Source of the DNA: Ferruginibacter sp.
Lineage (GTDB): Bacteria > Bacteroidota > Bacteroidia > Chitinophagales > Chitinophagaceae
Direction of reading: 5' to 3'
NCBI GenBank assembly: GCA_025357775.1
Contig: JANXOQ010000133.1
Coordinates: forward strand, 1-5,156
Length of the DNA: 5,156 nt
The notes under the pieces are model-generated. The model was not told the DNA's origin. It saw only the letters and a list, made by a program, of their open reading frames with translations, and ran no database searches. The translations under genes and the position numbers were made by a program. Shown here in pieces: positions 1 through 5,156 of this stretch. Each line of letters opens with the position of its first letter. Within the stretch, counting starts at the first letter, position 1.

Positions 1-1164
1 TTTGCTGTAATTATCAATTTTACCCGTTTTTATAATCTTACTTAAACTACTAATTATTTTATAAGTTACGTTAGATAAGTCTTTTTTATAAATAGTAATT
101 ATTGATTTTACAGGATTGGGGTAAATTTTTATACTCAAACTGTCTTCATTTGAAACTAATAAATTTACTACATTAATCACTTGTATAGTAGAGTCTTTTT
201 TGCCGCATTTTGATGCTGTAAGTTTTACAGAAAAATTTCCTGTATTTATAAATTTGTGTATTGGATTTTCTAAAATTGAGGTAGCACCATCGCCAAAGTC
301 CCAAAAATATGTATCTGCGTTTTTTGAAGTATTTGTAAAGGCAAAATTGTTTTCACTAGAGAATGTATAGTTAAAAACTGCTTTTGTATCGTACTTACCA
401 ACATTGTATTTTACTAAACTATCGTACACTATTTGCTTTACTGCCATTTTAATATTATCTGCATCAGTTGCAGATAAAGAAGCATTGAAAGAAATTAACA
501 TTGGATTTTTTCTAAAAGTAATTGTATAAAAACAACATGCTGCTATATAAGAGCCTGCTTCTAATGGGTGACTTTCATCTGTTTGATATAAATCTATAAG
601 TGGAAAAGATTGTCTTATTTTTTTCCAAACTGCACCCACTGGCGATAAAAATGCTTTGTTGGTGTCAGCCATTGTTTTATAACGAATTGCAAGTAAACTA
701 TCCATTCCTTTATAAGTACATACAGGTGGCCAGCTACTACAGTTAGAACCATCCCCATTTTTTCTACCCCATGTCATATAAAATATAGTTTCGGCACAAA
801 TATTTTTTTTGTTAATTATGCTATCTAATATTCGAGCATAAGGAAATACTTCGCTATCTACTTGGCTTGTAGGCAAAGATGGTAATTGACTTTGCTCTTG
901 CAAAACAACATAATCCCAATTACCAACTTCTATTTTATTAAGAGATGTAATATTTGTACTATGCTCTTTTAAGGTATAACCACCAGGTGTATTGCTATCA
1001 AATATTACGGTATCACCCATCGAATAAGCTACATCCGCAACCATTTTAGGTAAATCATTGTAATAAGTATAACTATTTCCTAAAAAAAGTATACGCTTAG
1101 TCTTTTGTTGTCCAAATGATGTTGAAAAATATAAGATTGCTAATATTGTAAAAAATAGTCTCAT
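1..1164 (-). CDS. Secreted SGNH/DUF4886-like hydrolase with PKD domain and type IX sorting domain (3' end cut by window)
   Basis: The frame is open for 388 codons from ATG (complement of 1162-1164) to the window edge, with no stop, so the C-terminus is missing. Residues 1-18 form a signal peptide (MRLFFTILAILYFSTSFG, then QQ). An SGNH-type fold follows. FLGNSYT has the putative nucleophile Ser31, PGGYTLKEH the block II glycine (Gly62), WDYVVLQEQSQ (83-93) stands at the block III position, and TDESHP the Asp196/His199 pair. Residues 129-180 carry WGRKNGDG, two cysteines and SPVGAVW, a pattern I associate with DUF4886-like proteins. A PKD domain at about 260-333 is marked by WDFGDG (288-293). 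SIKIYPNPVKSIITI (344-358) opens a type A sorting domain, used by the type IX secretion system for export and surface anchoring. From these motifs I infer an extracellular or surface esterase/lipase-like hydrolase; the substrate is unknown. The classical block III GxND is absent. It is transcribed divergently from nusB. Confidence 0.86.
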   Translation of the reverse strand, partial: MRLFFTILAILYFSTSFGQQKTKRILFLGNSYTYYNDLPKMVADVAYSMGDTVIFDSNTPGGYTLKEHSTNITSLNKIEVGNWDYVVLQEQSQLPSLPTSQVDSEVFPYARILDSIINKKNICAETIFYMTWGRKNGDGSNCSSWPPVCTYKGMDSLLAIRYKTMADTNKAFLSPVGAVWKKIRQSFPLIDLYQTDESHPLEAGSYIAACCFYTITFRKNPMLISFNASLSATDADNIKMAVKQIVYDSLVKYNVGKYDTKAVFNYTFSSENNFAFTNTSKNADTYFWDFGDGATSILENPIHKFINTGNFSVKLTASKCGKKDSTIQVINVVNLLVSNEDSLSIKIYPNPVKSIITIYKKDLSNVTYKIISSLSKIIKTGKIDNYSK

Positions 1165-1282
1165 TAGTATTTTATTTAAATTTTTTCAAAATGTATGCCA
1201 AATTACCTTATCATTATCAAATAAATTTAATAAAACTTAATAAAAAAAAGAATGATACAAATAATTATTTATTAATTCCACC

Positions 1283-1290
1283 CAAAGTTA
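1283..1290 (-). promoter_or_regulatory. Candidate Bacteroidota -7 box for the hydrolase gene
   Basis: Read on the minus strand this is TAACTTTG, an exact match to TAnnTTTG, the -7 element used by the Bacteroidota primary sigma factor. It would give a leader of about 110 bases before the hydrolase ATG. I see no convincing TTG-type -33 element 19-21 bases upstream, and such an 8-mer is easy to find by chance, so support is weak. Confidence 0.25.
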
Positions 1291-1321
1291 CTTATTACTA
1301 TATGGTATAGTTGTATTCCCT

Positions 1322-1329
1322 TAATTTTG
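1322..1329 (+). promoter_or_regulatory. Candidate Bacteroidota -7 box for the nusB operon
   Basis: TAATTTTG, followed by CA, matches TAnnTTTG. It lies 26 bases before the nusB ATG, so transcription would begin near 1335 and leave a leader of about 20 purine-rich bases. No good -33 TTG is seen at the usual spacing. If this box is real, the upstream TTG at 1311 cannot be the start codon of nusB, because it would lie outside the transcript. Confidence 0.4.
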
Positions 1330-1355
1330 CAACTCAAATAAAGGAAGAAAAGGAA

Positions 1356-2285
1356 ATGCTTAGCAGAAGAAACATAAGAGTAAAAGTAATGCAAACCTTA
1401 TATGCTATTGAACGTATGGCAGGTGGCGAAAAACCTGGAGAACCAAATTCTATTTTGGTTAAAAAAATAGAGCAAAGCAAACATTTATTTAGCTACCTTA
1501 TATATTTTATTACAGAAACTGCCCGATATGCAGAAACTGATGCAGCCAATAAGGCAAGCAAAAACTTACCTACCGCTGCTGACTTAGCCACAAATACTAA
1601 AATAGCTGGCAATGAAATACTTTGGAAAATAGTGGAAGATCTTTCTTTTATTGGTGCTACTAAGGAAATGAAAGCTGAATATATAATAGACAAAGAGCTA
1701 TTAAAAAAAATGTATCGTACTCTAATAGACACAGTAGAATACAAAGAATATATAGATGCACAATCAAGAGATAAAAAAGCAGAAAGGAAAATATTGGAAT
1801 TTATTTTTTCTGATTTATTATTACCAAACGAAGATTTTATAACACACATAGAAGACCATTTTATAAATTGGGATGATGATGCAGAGATGATGCACTCCCT
1901 TGTACTTGCTTACTTAGGTAAACCAGCACAACAAAATTTGCAAGATTTTTTAAGCATCGAAAAAAGGGGATTTGCAAAAGACCTTATGAATGCTGTAATA
2001 GATAAATGTGAACAAACACTTGTGCTTATAAAACCAAAACTGAAAAACTGGGAGGCTGACCGTATAGCTTCTCTTGATTTAATTTTAATTAAAATGGGTG
2101 TTTGTGAGTTTTTGTATTTTGAAACAATACCTACAAAAGTTACTATAAACGAATATATTGATTTAGCCAAAGCATATAGCACACCTCAAAGTGGGCAATT
2201 TATAAATGGCTTGCTCGACAGTATAAATAAAGAATTAGCAGCTGAAAATAAATTAGATAAAATTGGTTACAAAGGGAAAAATTAA
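1356..2285 (+). CDS. nusB: Transcription antitermination factor NusB (long Bacteroidota form)
   Basis: NusB binds boxA RNA together with NusE (ribosomal protein S10) and helps RNA polymerase read through rRNA operons. The product is 309 residues, while E. coli NusB has about 139; the extra length is an N-terminal helical extension, which is usual in Bacteroidota. The N-terminus MLSRRNIRVKVMQTLYA is typical. The NusB fold occupies roughly residues 205-292: Phe-rich helix, then W..DR....L.LI.MGV.EFLY, then IPTKVTINEYIDLAKAYS, and finally SGQFINGLLDSI, which corresponds to the family's FVNGVLD end. The frame stays open upstream to a TTG at 1311, but I chose the ATG at 1356. Conserved sequence begins there, AAGGA stands 10 bases before it, and a candidate -7 box lies inside the longer version. 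It is the first gene of a cluster; the DUF1573 gene follows after 5 bases. Confidence 0.95.
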   Translation: MLSRRNIRVKVMQTLYAIERMAGGEKPGEPNSILVKKIEQSKHLFSYLIYFITETARYAETDAANKASKNLPTAADLATNTKIAGNEILWKIVEDLSFIGATKEMKAEYIIDKELLKKMYRTLIDTVEYKEYIDAQSRDKKAERKILEFIFSDLLLPNEDFITHIEDHFINWDDDAEMMHSLVLAYLGKPAQQNLQDFLSIEKRGFAKDLMNAVIDKCEQTLVLIKPKLKNWEADRIASLDLILIKMGVCEFLYFETIPTKVTINEYIDLAKAYSTPQSGQFINGLLDSINKELAAENKLDKIGYKGKN

Positions 2286-2290
2286 TAACA

Positions 2291-2767
2291 ATGAAAAAAA
2301 TACTTTTAATTAGTACTACTATATTTTTACTAGCAAGTTGTGATGTAAGAAAAAAAGATAAAATAGCTGTTGAAAATAAATTGTCGCAGCAAGTAGAAAT
2401 AAAAGATCCTACAACTGTACAAATAATAGACAGTGTTTATAATTTTAATAAAGTAACTGAAGGCGAAATTGTTGAATACAATTTTAGATTTAAAAATATT
2501 GGTACAAAGCCATTAATTATAACTAACGCAAGCGCTAGCTGTGGCTGTACAGTGCCTGAAAAACCTGAAAAGCCTATAGCAGTAGGGGATACTGGATTTA
2601 TAAAAGTAAAATTTAATAGCGACCATAGAGTTGGTGTAGCTCATAAAACTGTAACTGTTACTTCAAATGCAGAACCTGCTTTCCCTGAATTATTAATAAA
2701 AGGCGAAGTGGAAGCAAAAAAAGATGCTAATGGAAAAACAATAACACCTGAAGATTTAAAAAAATAA
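2291..2767 (+). CDS. DUF1573 family lipoprotein
   Basis: This is a 158-residue protein with a lipoprotein signal: MKKILLISTTIFLLASC, lipobox LLASC, with Cys17 as the predicted lipidated residue. A charged linker of about 25 residues follows, and then a DUF1573 domain at about 42-140. That domain is an immunoglobulin-like beta fold carrying the family signature FRFKNIGTKPLIITNASASC and then GCTVPEKP (Cys84 and Cys86 in SCGCTVP), with G.IKVKFNS downstream and a closing ELLIKGEV strand. The family is abundant in Bacteroidota but has no settled biochemical function; an envelope location is inferred from the lipobox. The start lies 5 bases after the nusB stop, in an A-rich context with no Shine-Dalgarno sequence, which indicates co-transcription with nusB. 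The short Lys/Asp-rich tail after residue 140 is probably disordered. Family assignment is firm; function is open. Confidence 0.92.
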   Translation: MKKILLISTTIFLLASCDVRKKDKIAVENKLSQQVEIKDPTTVQIIDSVYNFNKVTEGEIVEYNFRFKNIGTKPLIITNASASCGCTVPEKPEKPIAVGDTGFIKVKFNSDHRVGVAHKTVTVTSNAEPAFPELLIKGEVEAKKDANGKTITPEDLKK

Positions 2768-2811
2768 TTTTTTATAAATACAGTTTTACAAAACCATAAA
2801 ACAAAAACACA

Positions 2812-3141
2812 ATGGAATTAAGTATTTTTTTACAAGCACAAGCAGGTGCTACAGCATCATGGACTACACCAGTATTGATGGGCGGCATGATTTTAGTATT
2901 TTATTTTTTTATGATTCGCCCACAACAAAAAAAACAAAAAGAAGCAAAAAAACGTGTAGATGAAATGCAAAAAGGAGATAAAATTGTAACTATAGCTGGC
3001 ATACATGGAACCGTTAATAAAATAAATGATGATGGCACAATGCTATTAGAAACTAGCCCTGGAAGCTACATGAAAATAGAAAAAAGTACCATAAGTCCGG
3101 AGTGGACAGCCAATGTAAATAAAGTTGTTGCCACTAAATAA
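2812..3141 (+). CDS. yajC: YajC, SecDF-associated preprotein translocase subunit
   Basis: YajC is a small inner-membrane protein that associates with SecDF, and through it with SecYEG, during protein export; it is generally dispensable. The product has 109 residues, the usual size. A short periplasmic N-terminus (1-18) is followed by one transmembrane segment (about 19-35, PVLMGGMILVFYFFMI). Then comes the hallmark cytoplasmic motif IRPQQKKQKE (35-44), and then a small beta domain with MQKGDKIVTIAGIHGTV (52-68), which matches the family's GD.V.T.GGI.G.V consensus. The gene lies 44 bases after the DUF1573 gene, with an A-rich leader and no clear Shine-Dalgarno sequence. It is the last gene before a strong terminator, so it is probably the 3' end of the nusB transcript. 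Confidence 0.96.
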   Translation: MELSIFLQAQAGATASWTTPVLMGGMILVFYFFMIRPQQKKQKEAKKRVDEMQKGDKIVTIAGIHGTVNKINDDGTMLLETSPGSYMKIEKSTISPEWTANVNKVVATK

Positions 3142-3170
3142 TACTTAAATTGGAGTACAAATTATCAAAT

Positions 3171-3217
3171 AAAAAGCATTGTATTTTGAAAAAATCTCAA
3201 AATACAATGCTTTTTTT
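3171..3217. terminator. Bidirectional intrinsic terminator between yajC and hppD
   Basis: A perfect 19-bp inverted repeat pairs 3171-3189 with 3197-3215 around a 7-base loop (3190-3196). The core is GCATTGTATTTTGA. The outer arm is five A on the left and T on the right (the T run continues to 3217), so each strand has a U-tract after the stem. It sits 30 bases after the yajC stop and about 25 bases beyond the hppD stop, as expected for a terminator shared by converging genes. The pairing was read directly from the bases. Confidence 0.9.
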
Positions 3218-3241
3218 ATAGTAAGATTACTAAAATTAATA

Positions 3242-4372
3242 TTACAAATTTCCCCTTGCTTCTTGCTCTCTTTCTAGTGCTTCAAATAAAGCTTTAAAAT
3301 TTCCTTTTCCAAAACTTTTAGCACCTTTTCGTTGTATAATTTCAAAAAATAAAGTAGGCCTATCTTGCAATGGCTTGCTAAAAATTTGCAGCAAATAACC
3401 TTCCTCATCTCTGTCAATTAATATTCCAAGTTTTTGTAATTGAGCTAGTTCTTCGTCTATTTTACCTACTCTTTCCAATACTTCTGCATAATAATTTGCT
3501 GGTATTTTTAAAAACTCTACTCCCCTACTTTGTAAGTCTGTAACGGTTTCTACAATGTTAGCAGTAGCAATAGCTACATGTTGCACACCTTCACCATTAT
3601 AAAAATCTAAATACTCTTCTACTTGGCTTTTCTTTTTTCCTTCTGCAGGTTCATTTATAGGAAATTTTACAAAACCGTTGCCATTGCTCATTACTTTGCT
3701 CATTAATGCAGAGTATTCTGTAGAAATATCGTTGTCATCAAAACTTAAAATATTTTTAAAGCCCATCACTTCTTCATAATATTTTACCCATTTGTTCATT
3801 TGGTTCCAACCTACATTGCCTACGCAATGATCCACATACAAAAGGCCAGTAGATATTGGGTTATAAGCAGTTTGCCATTTTCTAAACCCTGGCATAAATA
3901 TTCCATTGTATTTTTTTCTATCTATAAATATATGTACAGTTTCGCCATAGGTGTGTATACCACTTTTTACAATATCTCCATCATTATCGCTGGTAGTTGT
4001 AGGTATCATATAACTTTTTCCTCCACGGCTTATAGTTTGTTCATAAGCAACTATAGCATCATCTACCATAAGGGCAATTACTTTTACACCGTCGCCATGC
4101 TTGCTTACATGCCTTGCTATTTCATGGTCTTCCCGCAGTGCAGTTGTAAGTATAAAAGTTAATTTATTTTGTCTAATTACATAACTAACTCTGTCCATCA
4201 AACCAGTTTCTGGTCCAGCATAAGCAAGGCTTTGAAACCCAAAAGCTGTTTTATAAAAGTTAGCAGCTTGCTTGGCATTGCCCACATAAAACTCTACATA
4301 ATCGGTACCGTGCAGTGGTAAAAAATCAATAATATTGTTATTTTCTTTTTCTAATTCTATTTTTTTATCCAT
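3242..4372 (-). CDS. hppD: 4-hydroxyphenylpyruvate dioxygenase
   Basis: This cytosolic Fe(II) enzyme converts 4-hydroxyphenylpyruvate and O2 to homogentisate and CO2, the second step of tyrosine breakdown. The 376-residue product is full length for the family. The N-terminal vicinal-oxygen-chelate half (about 18-155) begins at LHGTDYVEFYVGNAKQAANF. The catalytic half (about 170-370) has the three iron ligands His182 (VDHCVGNV), His265 (GVQHVAIAT) and Glu344 (LFFEIIQR). The substrate-pocket motif KFPINEP (Pro238, Asn240) is the dioxygenase form; hydroxymandelate synthase differs here. GYLLQIFSKP, DRPT, GNFKALFEALE and the final EARGNL are all family signatures. The ATG at 4370-4372 has an A-rich upstream region and no Shine-Dalgarno sequence. 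No other tyrosine-catabolism gene is visible in the window. The gene converges on yajC and ends just before the shared terminator. Confidence 0.97.
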   Translation of the reverse strand: MDKKIELEKENNNIIDFLPLHGTDYVEFYVGNAKQAANFYKTAFGFQSLAYAGPETGLMDRVSYVIRQNKLTFILTTALREDHEIARHVSKHGDGVKVIALMVDDAIVAYEQTISRGGKSYMIPTTTSDNDGDIVKSGIHTYGETVHIFIDRKKYNGIFMPGFRKWQTAYNPISTGLLYVDHCVGNVGWNQMNKWVKYYEEVMGFKNILSFDDNDISTEYSALMSKVMSNGNGFVKFPINEPAEGKKKSQVEEYLDFYNGEGVQHVAIATANIVETVTDLQSRGVEFLKIPANYYAEVLERVGKIDEELAQLQKLGILIDRDEEGYLLQIFSKPLQDRPTLFFEIIQRKGAKSFGKGNFKALFEALEREQEARGNL

Positions 4373-4389
4373 AGTACTTTTATTTTTTT

Positions 4390-4451
4390 GGGTGAGCTAA
4401 AACAGCAGCTATGATGAGCTTTGGTGGCGTCGCACATTTGTAGTTCAGTTC
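4390..4451. repeat. GC-rich island, possible copy of a short interspersed repeat
   Basis: By direct count 30 of these 62 bases are G or C, while the DNA on both sides is overwhelmingly A and T. It contains GGTGGCGTCGCACATTTG, the hexamer TGAGCT twice, 22 bases apart (4393 and 4415), and a tandem AGTTC pair (4442-4451). On the minus strand it stays open in one frame (KCATPPKLIIAAVLAH, ending at a TAA at 4380-4382), without a plausible start or ribosome site. The abrupt composition change upstream of a gene looks like an inserted repeat unit, but only one copy is in the window, so repetition is inferred. Confidence 0.35.
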
Positions 4452-4748
4452 ATTATTAAGCTTTTATTAGGTATAAAATTATTAAATTCAAACCCTATAA
4501 ATAAAATATATCTGCATAAAAAGTTGTAGTTATAAAGCTTATCAGTAATTAACTTTATATTAATTTAGTTAGAGTTAATGAGAATTAAGAAAACCTACTT
4601 CTTCAATACTTTAATTATTAGGCAATTTTATAAATGCATTTTAAAATATATTATAAAAGTTTTTTATTTTGATTATCAAAAATTTTCTAAAGCTGTATCA
4701 TAAATTTCATCAACGTACTTACTGTTAAAAATTACAATTTTACATTAG

Positions 4749-4768
4749 TGCTATTTAAAAAAATAGCA
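4749..4768. terminator. Weak hairpin downstream of the DUF5686 gene
   Basis: TGCTATTT (4749-4756) pairs with AAATAGCA (4761-4768) around a four-A loop, 13 bases after the DUF5686 stop. The stem is only 8 bp, mostly A-T, and no T-tract follows it on the minus strand. It could be a poor terminator or a 3'-end stabilising hairpin, or chance in AT-rich DNA. Confidence 0.25.
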
Positions 4769-4781
4769 ACTTTATAAAATT

Positions 4782-5156
4782 TTAAAAACTAATGACTACA
4801 TTTCCACCACTAGCATTACTTATACTTCCTCCCAGCAAGCCCCCAAAACCTACCTTTACAGCGGTGTTTATAACGTTACCTTGATAGCCCACAACAACAT
4901 CAACCCTTAGTATTTTAAATATGTTTTCAATACCTACAAATGCATCTAAGTAATTATTATTTTTATTAACATAAAGTGCATTACCACCTACAACCATGTT
5001 CCAATTTAATCTTCTAAATAATGGAATTTTATTGGTAATCATCCCGTTTAAATGATGTTCTATATGCCCAAAAGTATAAAAAGGTTCAGTTGTACTATAT
5101 GCATAATAAGGTGCTAGCTGAAAACTATTTAAATATGCACTTGCGTCTACTATTTG
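4782..5156 (-). CDS. C-terminal end of a DUF5686-family outer-membrane protein (5' end cut by window)
   Basis: The frame is open from the right edge to a TAA at 4782-4784 and gives the last 124 residues of a larger protein; an ATG at 5040-5042 is internal, not the start. Motifs I recognise from the C-terminus of DUF5686 proteins, large Bacteroidota proteins that often begin with a carboxypeptidase-regulatory-like domain, are FQLAPYYAYSTTEPFYTFGH, IEHHLNGMITNKIPLFRRLN, GGNALYV, and YLDAFVGIENIFKILRVDVV. The sequence alternates short hydrophobic strands with Asn/Gly turns and ends in Phe (NVVISF), as outer-membrane beta-barrels do. I infer a TonB-independent barrel in the outer membrane; the family's function is not established. 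The upstream domains and the start lie outside the window. Confidence 0.82.
   Translation of the reverse strand, partial: QIVDASAYLNSFQLAPYYAYSTTEPFYTFGHIEHHLNGMITNKIPLFRRLNWNMVVGGNALYVNKNNNYLDAFVGIENIFKILRVDVVVGYQGNVINTAVKVGFGGLLGGSISNASGGNVVISF

Larger units (their letters stand above)
4373..4781. other. Gene-free stretch between hppD and the DUF5686 gene
   Basis: These 409 bases hold no open frame with recognisable protein similarity and no RNA gene that I can identify. The first part contains a GC-rich island (annotated separately). From about 4452 to 4781 the DNA is very AT-rich. The hppD promoter should lie here. The nearest candidate, on the minus strand at 4489-4497, reads TAGGGTTTG, one base longer than the TAnnTTTG consensus, so I do not call it. 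If it were used, the hppD leader would include the whole GC-rich island. Confidence 0.6.

Noticed and set aside
1165..1282. Possible small RNA or leader element in the AT-rich DNA before the hydrolase gene
   Set aside because: I could find no stable hairpin or conserved riboswitch-like motif; the region is poly-A/T tracts only.
1311..1355. N-terminal extension of nusB from a TTG codon
   Set aside because: The 15 extra residues do not resemble NusB starts, and the segment contains a probable promoter box and the ribosome-binding region for the ATG at 1356.
1493..2182. Two minus-strand frames (1493-1849 and 1910-2182) opposite nusB
   Set aside because: They are antisense to clear NusB sequence, rich in Ser/Ile/Phe from reverse reading, and lack motifs or start signals.
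3800..4162. A 120-codon plus-strand frame opposite hppD
   Set aside because: It is antisense to a gene with all catalytic residues intact and shows no family features; it is a shadow of the real coding strand.
4548..4579. Inverted repeat ATTAACT ... AGTTAAT with an 18-base loop
   Set aside because: A 7-bp A/T-rich match with a long loop is expected by chance in this stretch, and no T-tract follows it.
4578..4703. A 41-codon plus-strand frame starting MRIKKTYFFNTLIIRQF in the AT-rich gap
   Set aside because: It has no ribosome site and no recognisable motif, and its composition is that of translated AT-rich DNA (Phe, Ile, Lys, Tyr). It is most likely chance.
4676..4744. Minus-strand open stretch reading FNSKYVDEIYDTALENF before a TGA, which looks protein-like
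   Set aside because: It is only about 22 codons long, has no ATG, and is bounded by a stop on both sides. It could be a decayed gene end, but there is too little to support a pseudogene call.

Overview
The window comes from an AT-rich member of the Bacteroidota. The signs are a long, lineage-type NusB; a type IX secretion sorting domain on a secreted hydrolase; a DUF5686-family outer-membrane protein; a DUF1573 lipoprotein; TAnnTTTG-type promoter boxes; and A-rich leaders with little Shine-Dalgarno sequence before most genes. The gene content would suit a Chitinophagaceae/Sphingobacteriales-like organism, but the sequence does not fix the family.

Layout. Positions 1-1164 (minus) hold a secreted SGNH/DUF4886-like hydrolase with a PKD domain and the beginning of a C-terminal sorting domain; its 3' end is outside the window. 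A 191-base divergent spacer follows, with a candidate promoter box on each strand. Positions 1356-3141 (plus) form a compact cluster, nusB, DUF1573 lipoprotein gene, yajC, which reads as one operon. A perfect 19-bp hairpin with an A-tract on one side and a T-tract on the other (3171-3217) can stop transcription from both sides, because hppD (4372-3242, minus) converges on yajC. Upstream of hppD lies a 409-base gene-free stretch. It contains a small GC-rich island (4390-4451) unlike its surroundings and then very AT-rich DNA. The last 375 bases (minus) are the C-terminal end of a DUF5686-family protein that runs off the right edge.

Roles. nusB and yajC serve core gene expression and protein export: transcription antitermination on rRNA operons, and a SecDF-associated membrane protein. 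The DUF1573 lipoprotein between them is probably envelope-located, with unknown function. hppD makes homogentisate from 4-hydroxyphenylpyruvate in tyrosine catabolism, and no other gene of that pathway is visible. The two edge genes encode cell-envelope or secreted proteins.

I found no CRISPR array, rRNA, tRNA, transposase, phage gene or defence system, and nothing that amounts to a new multi-gene system. The least explained element is the GC-rich island at 4390-4451, which may be a copy of a short interspersed repeat.
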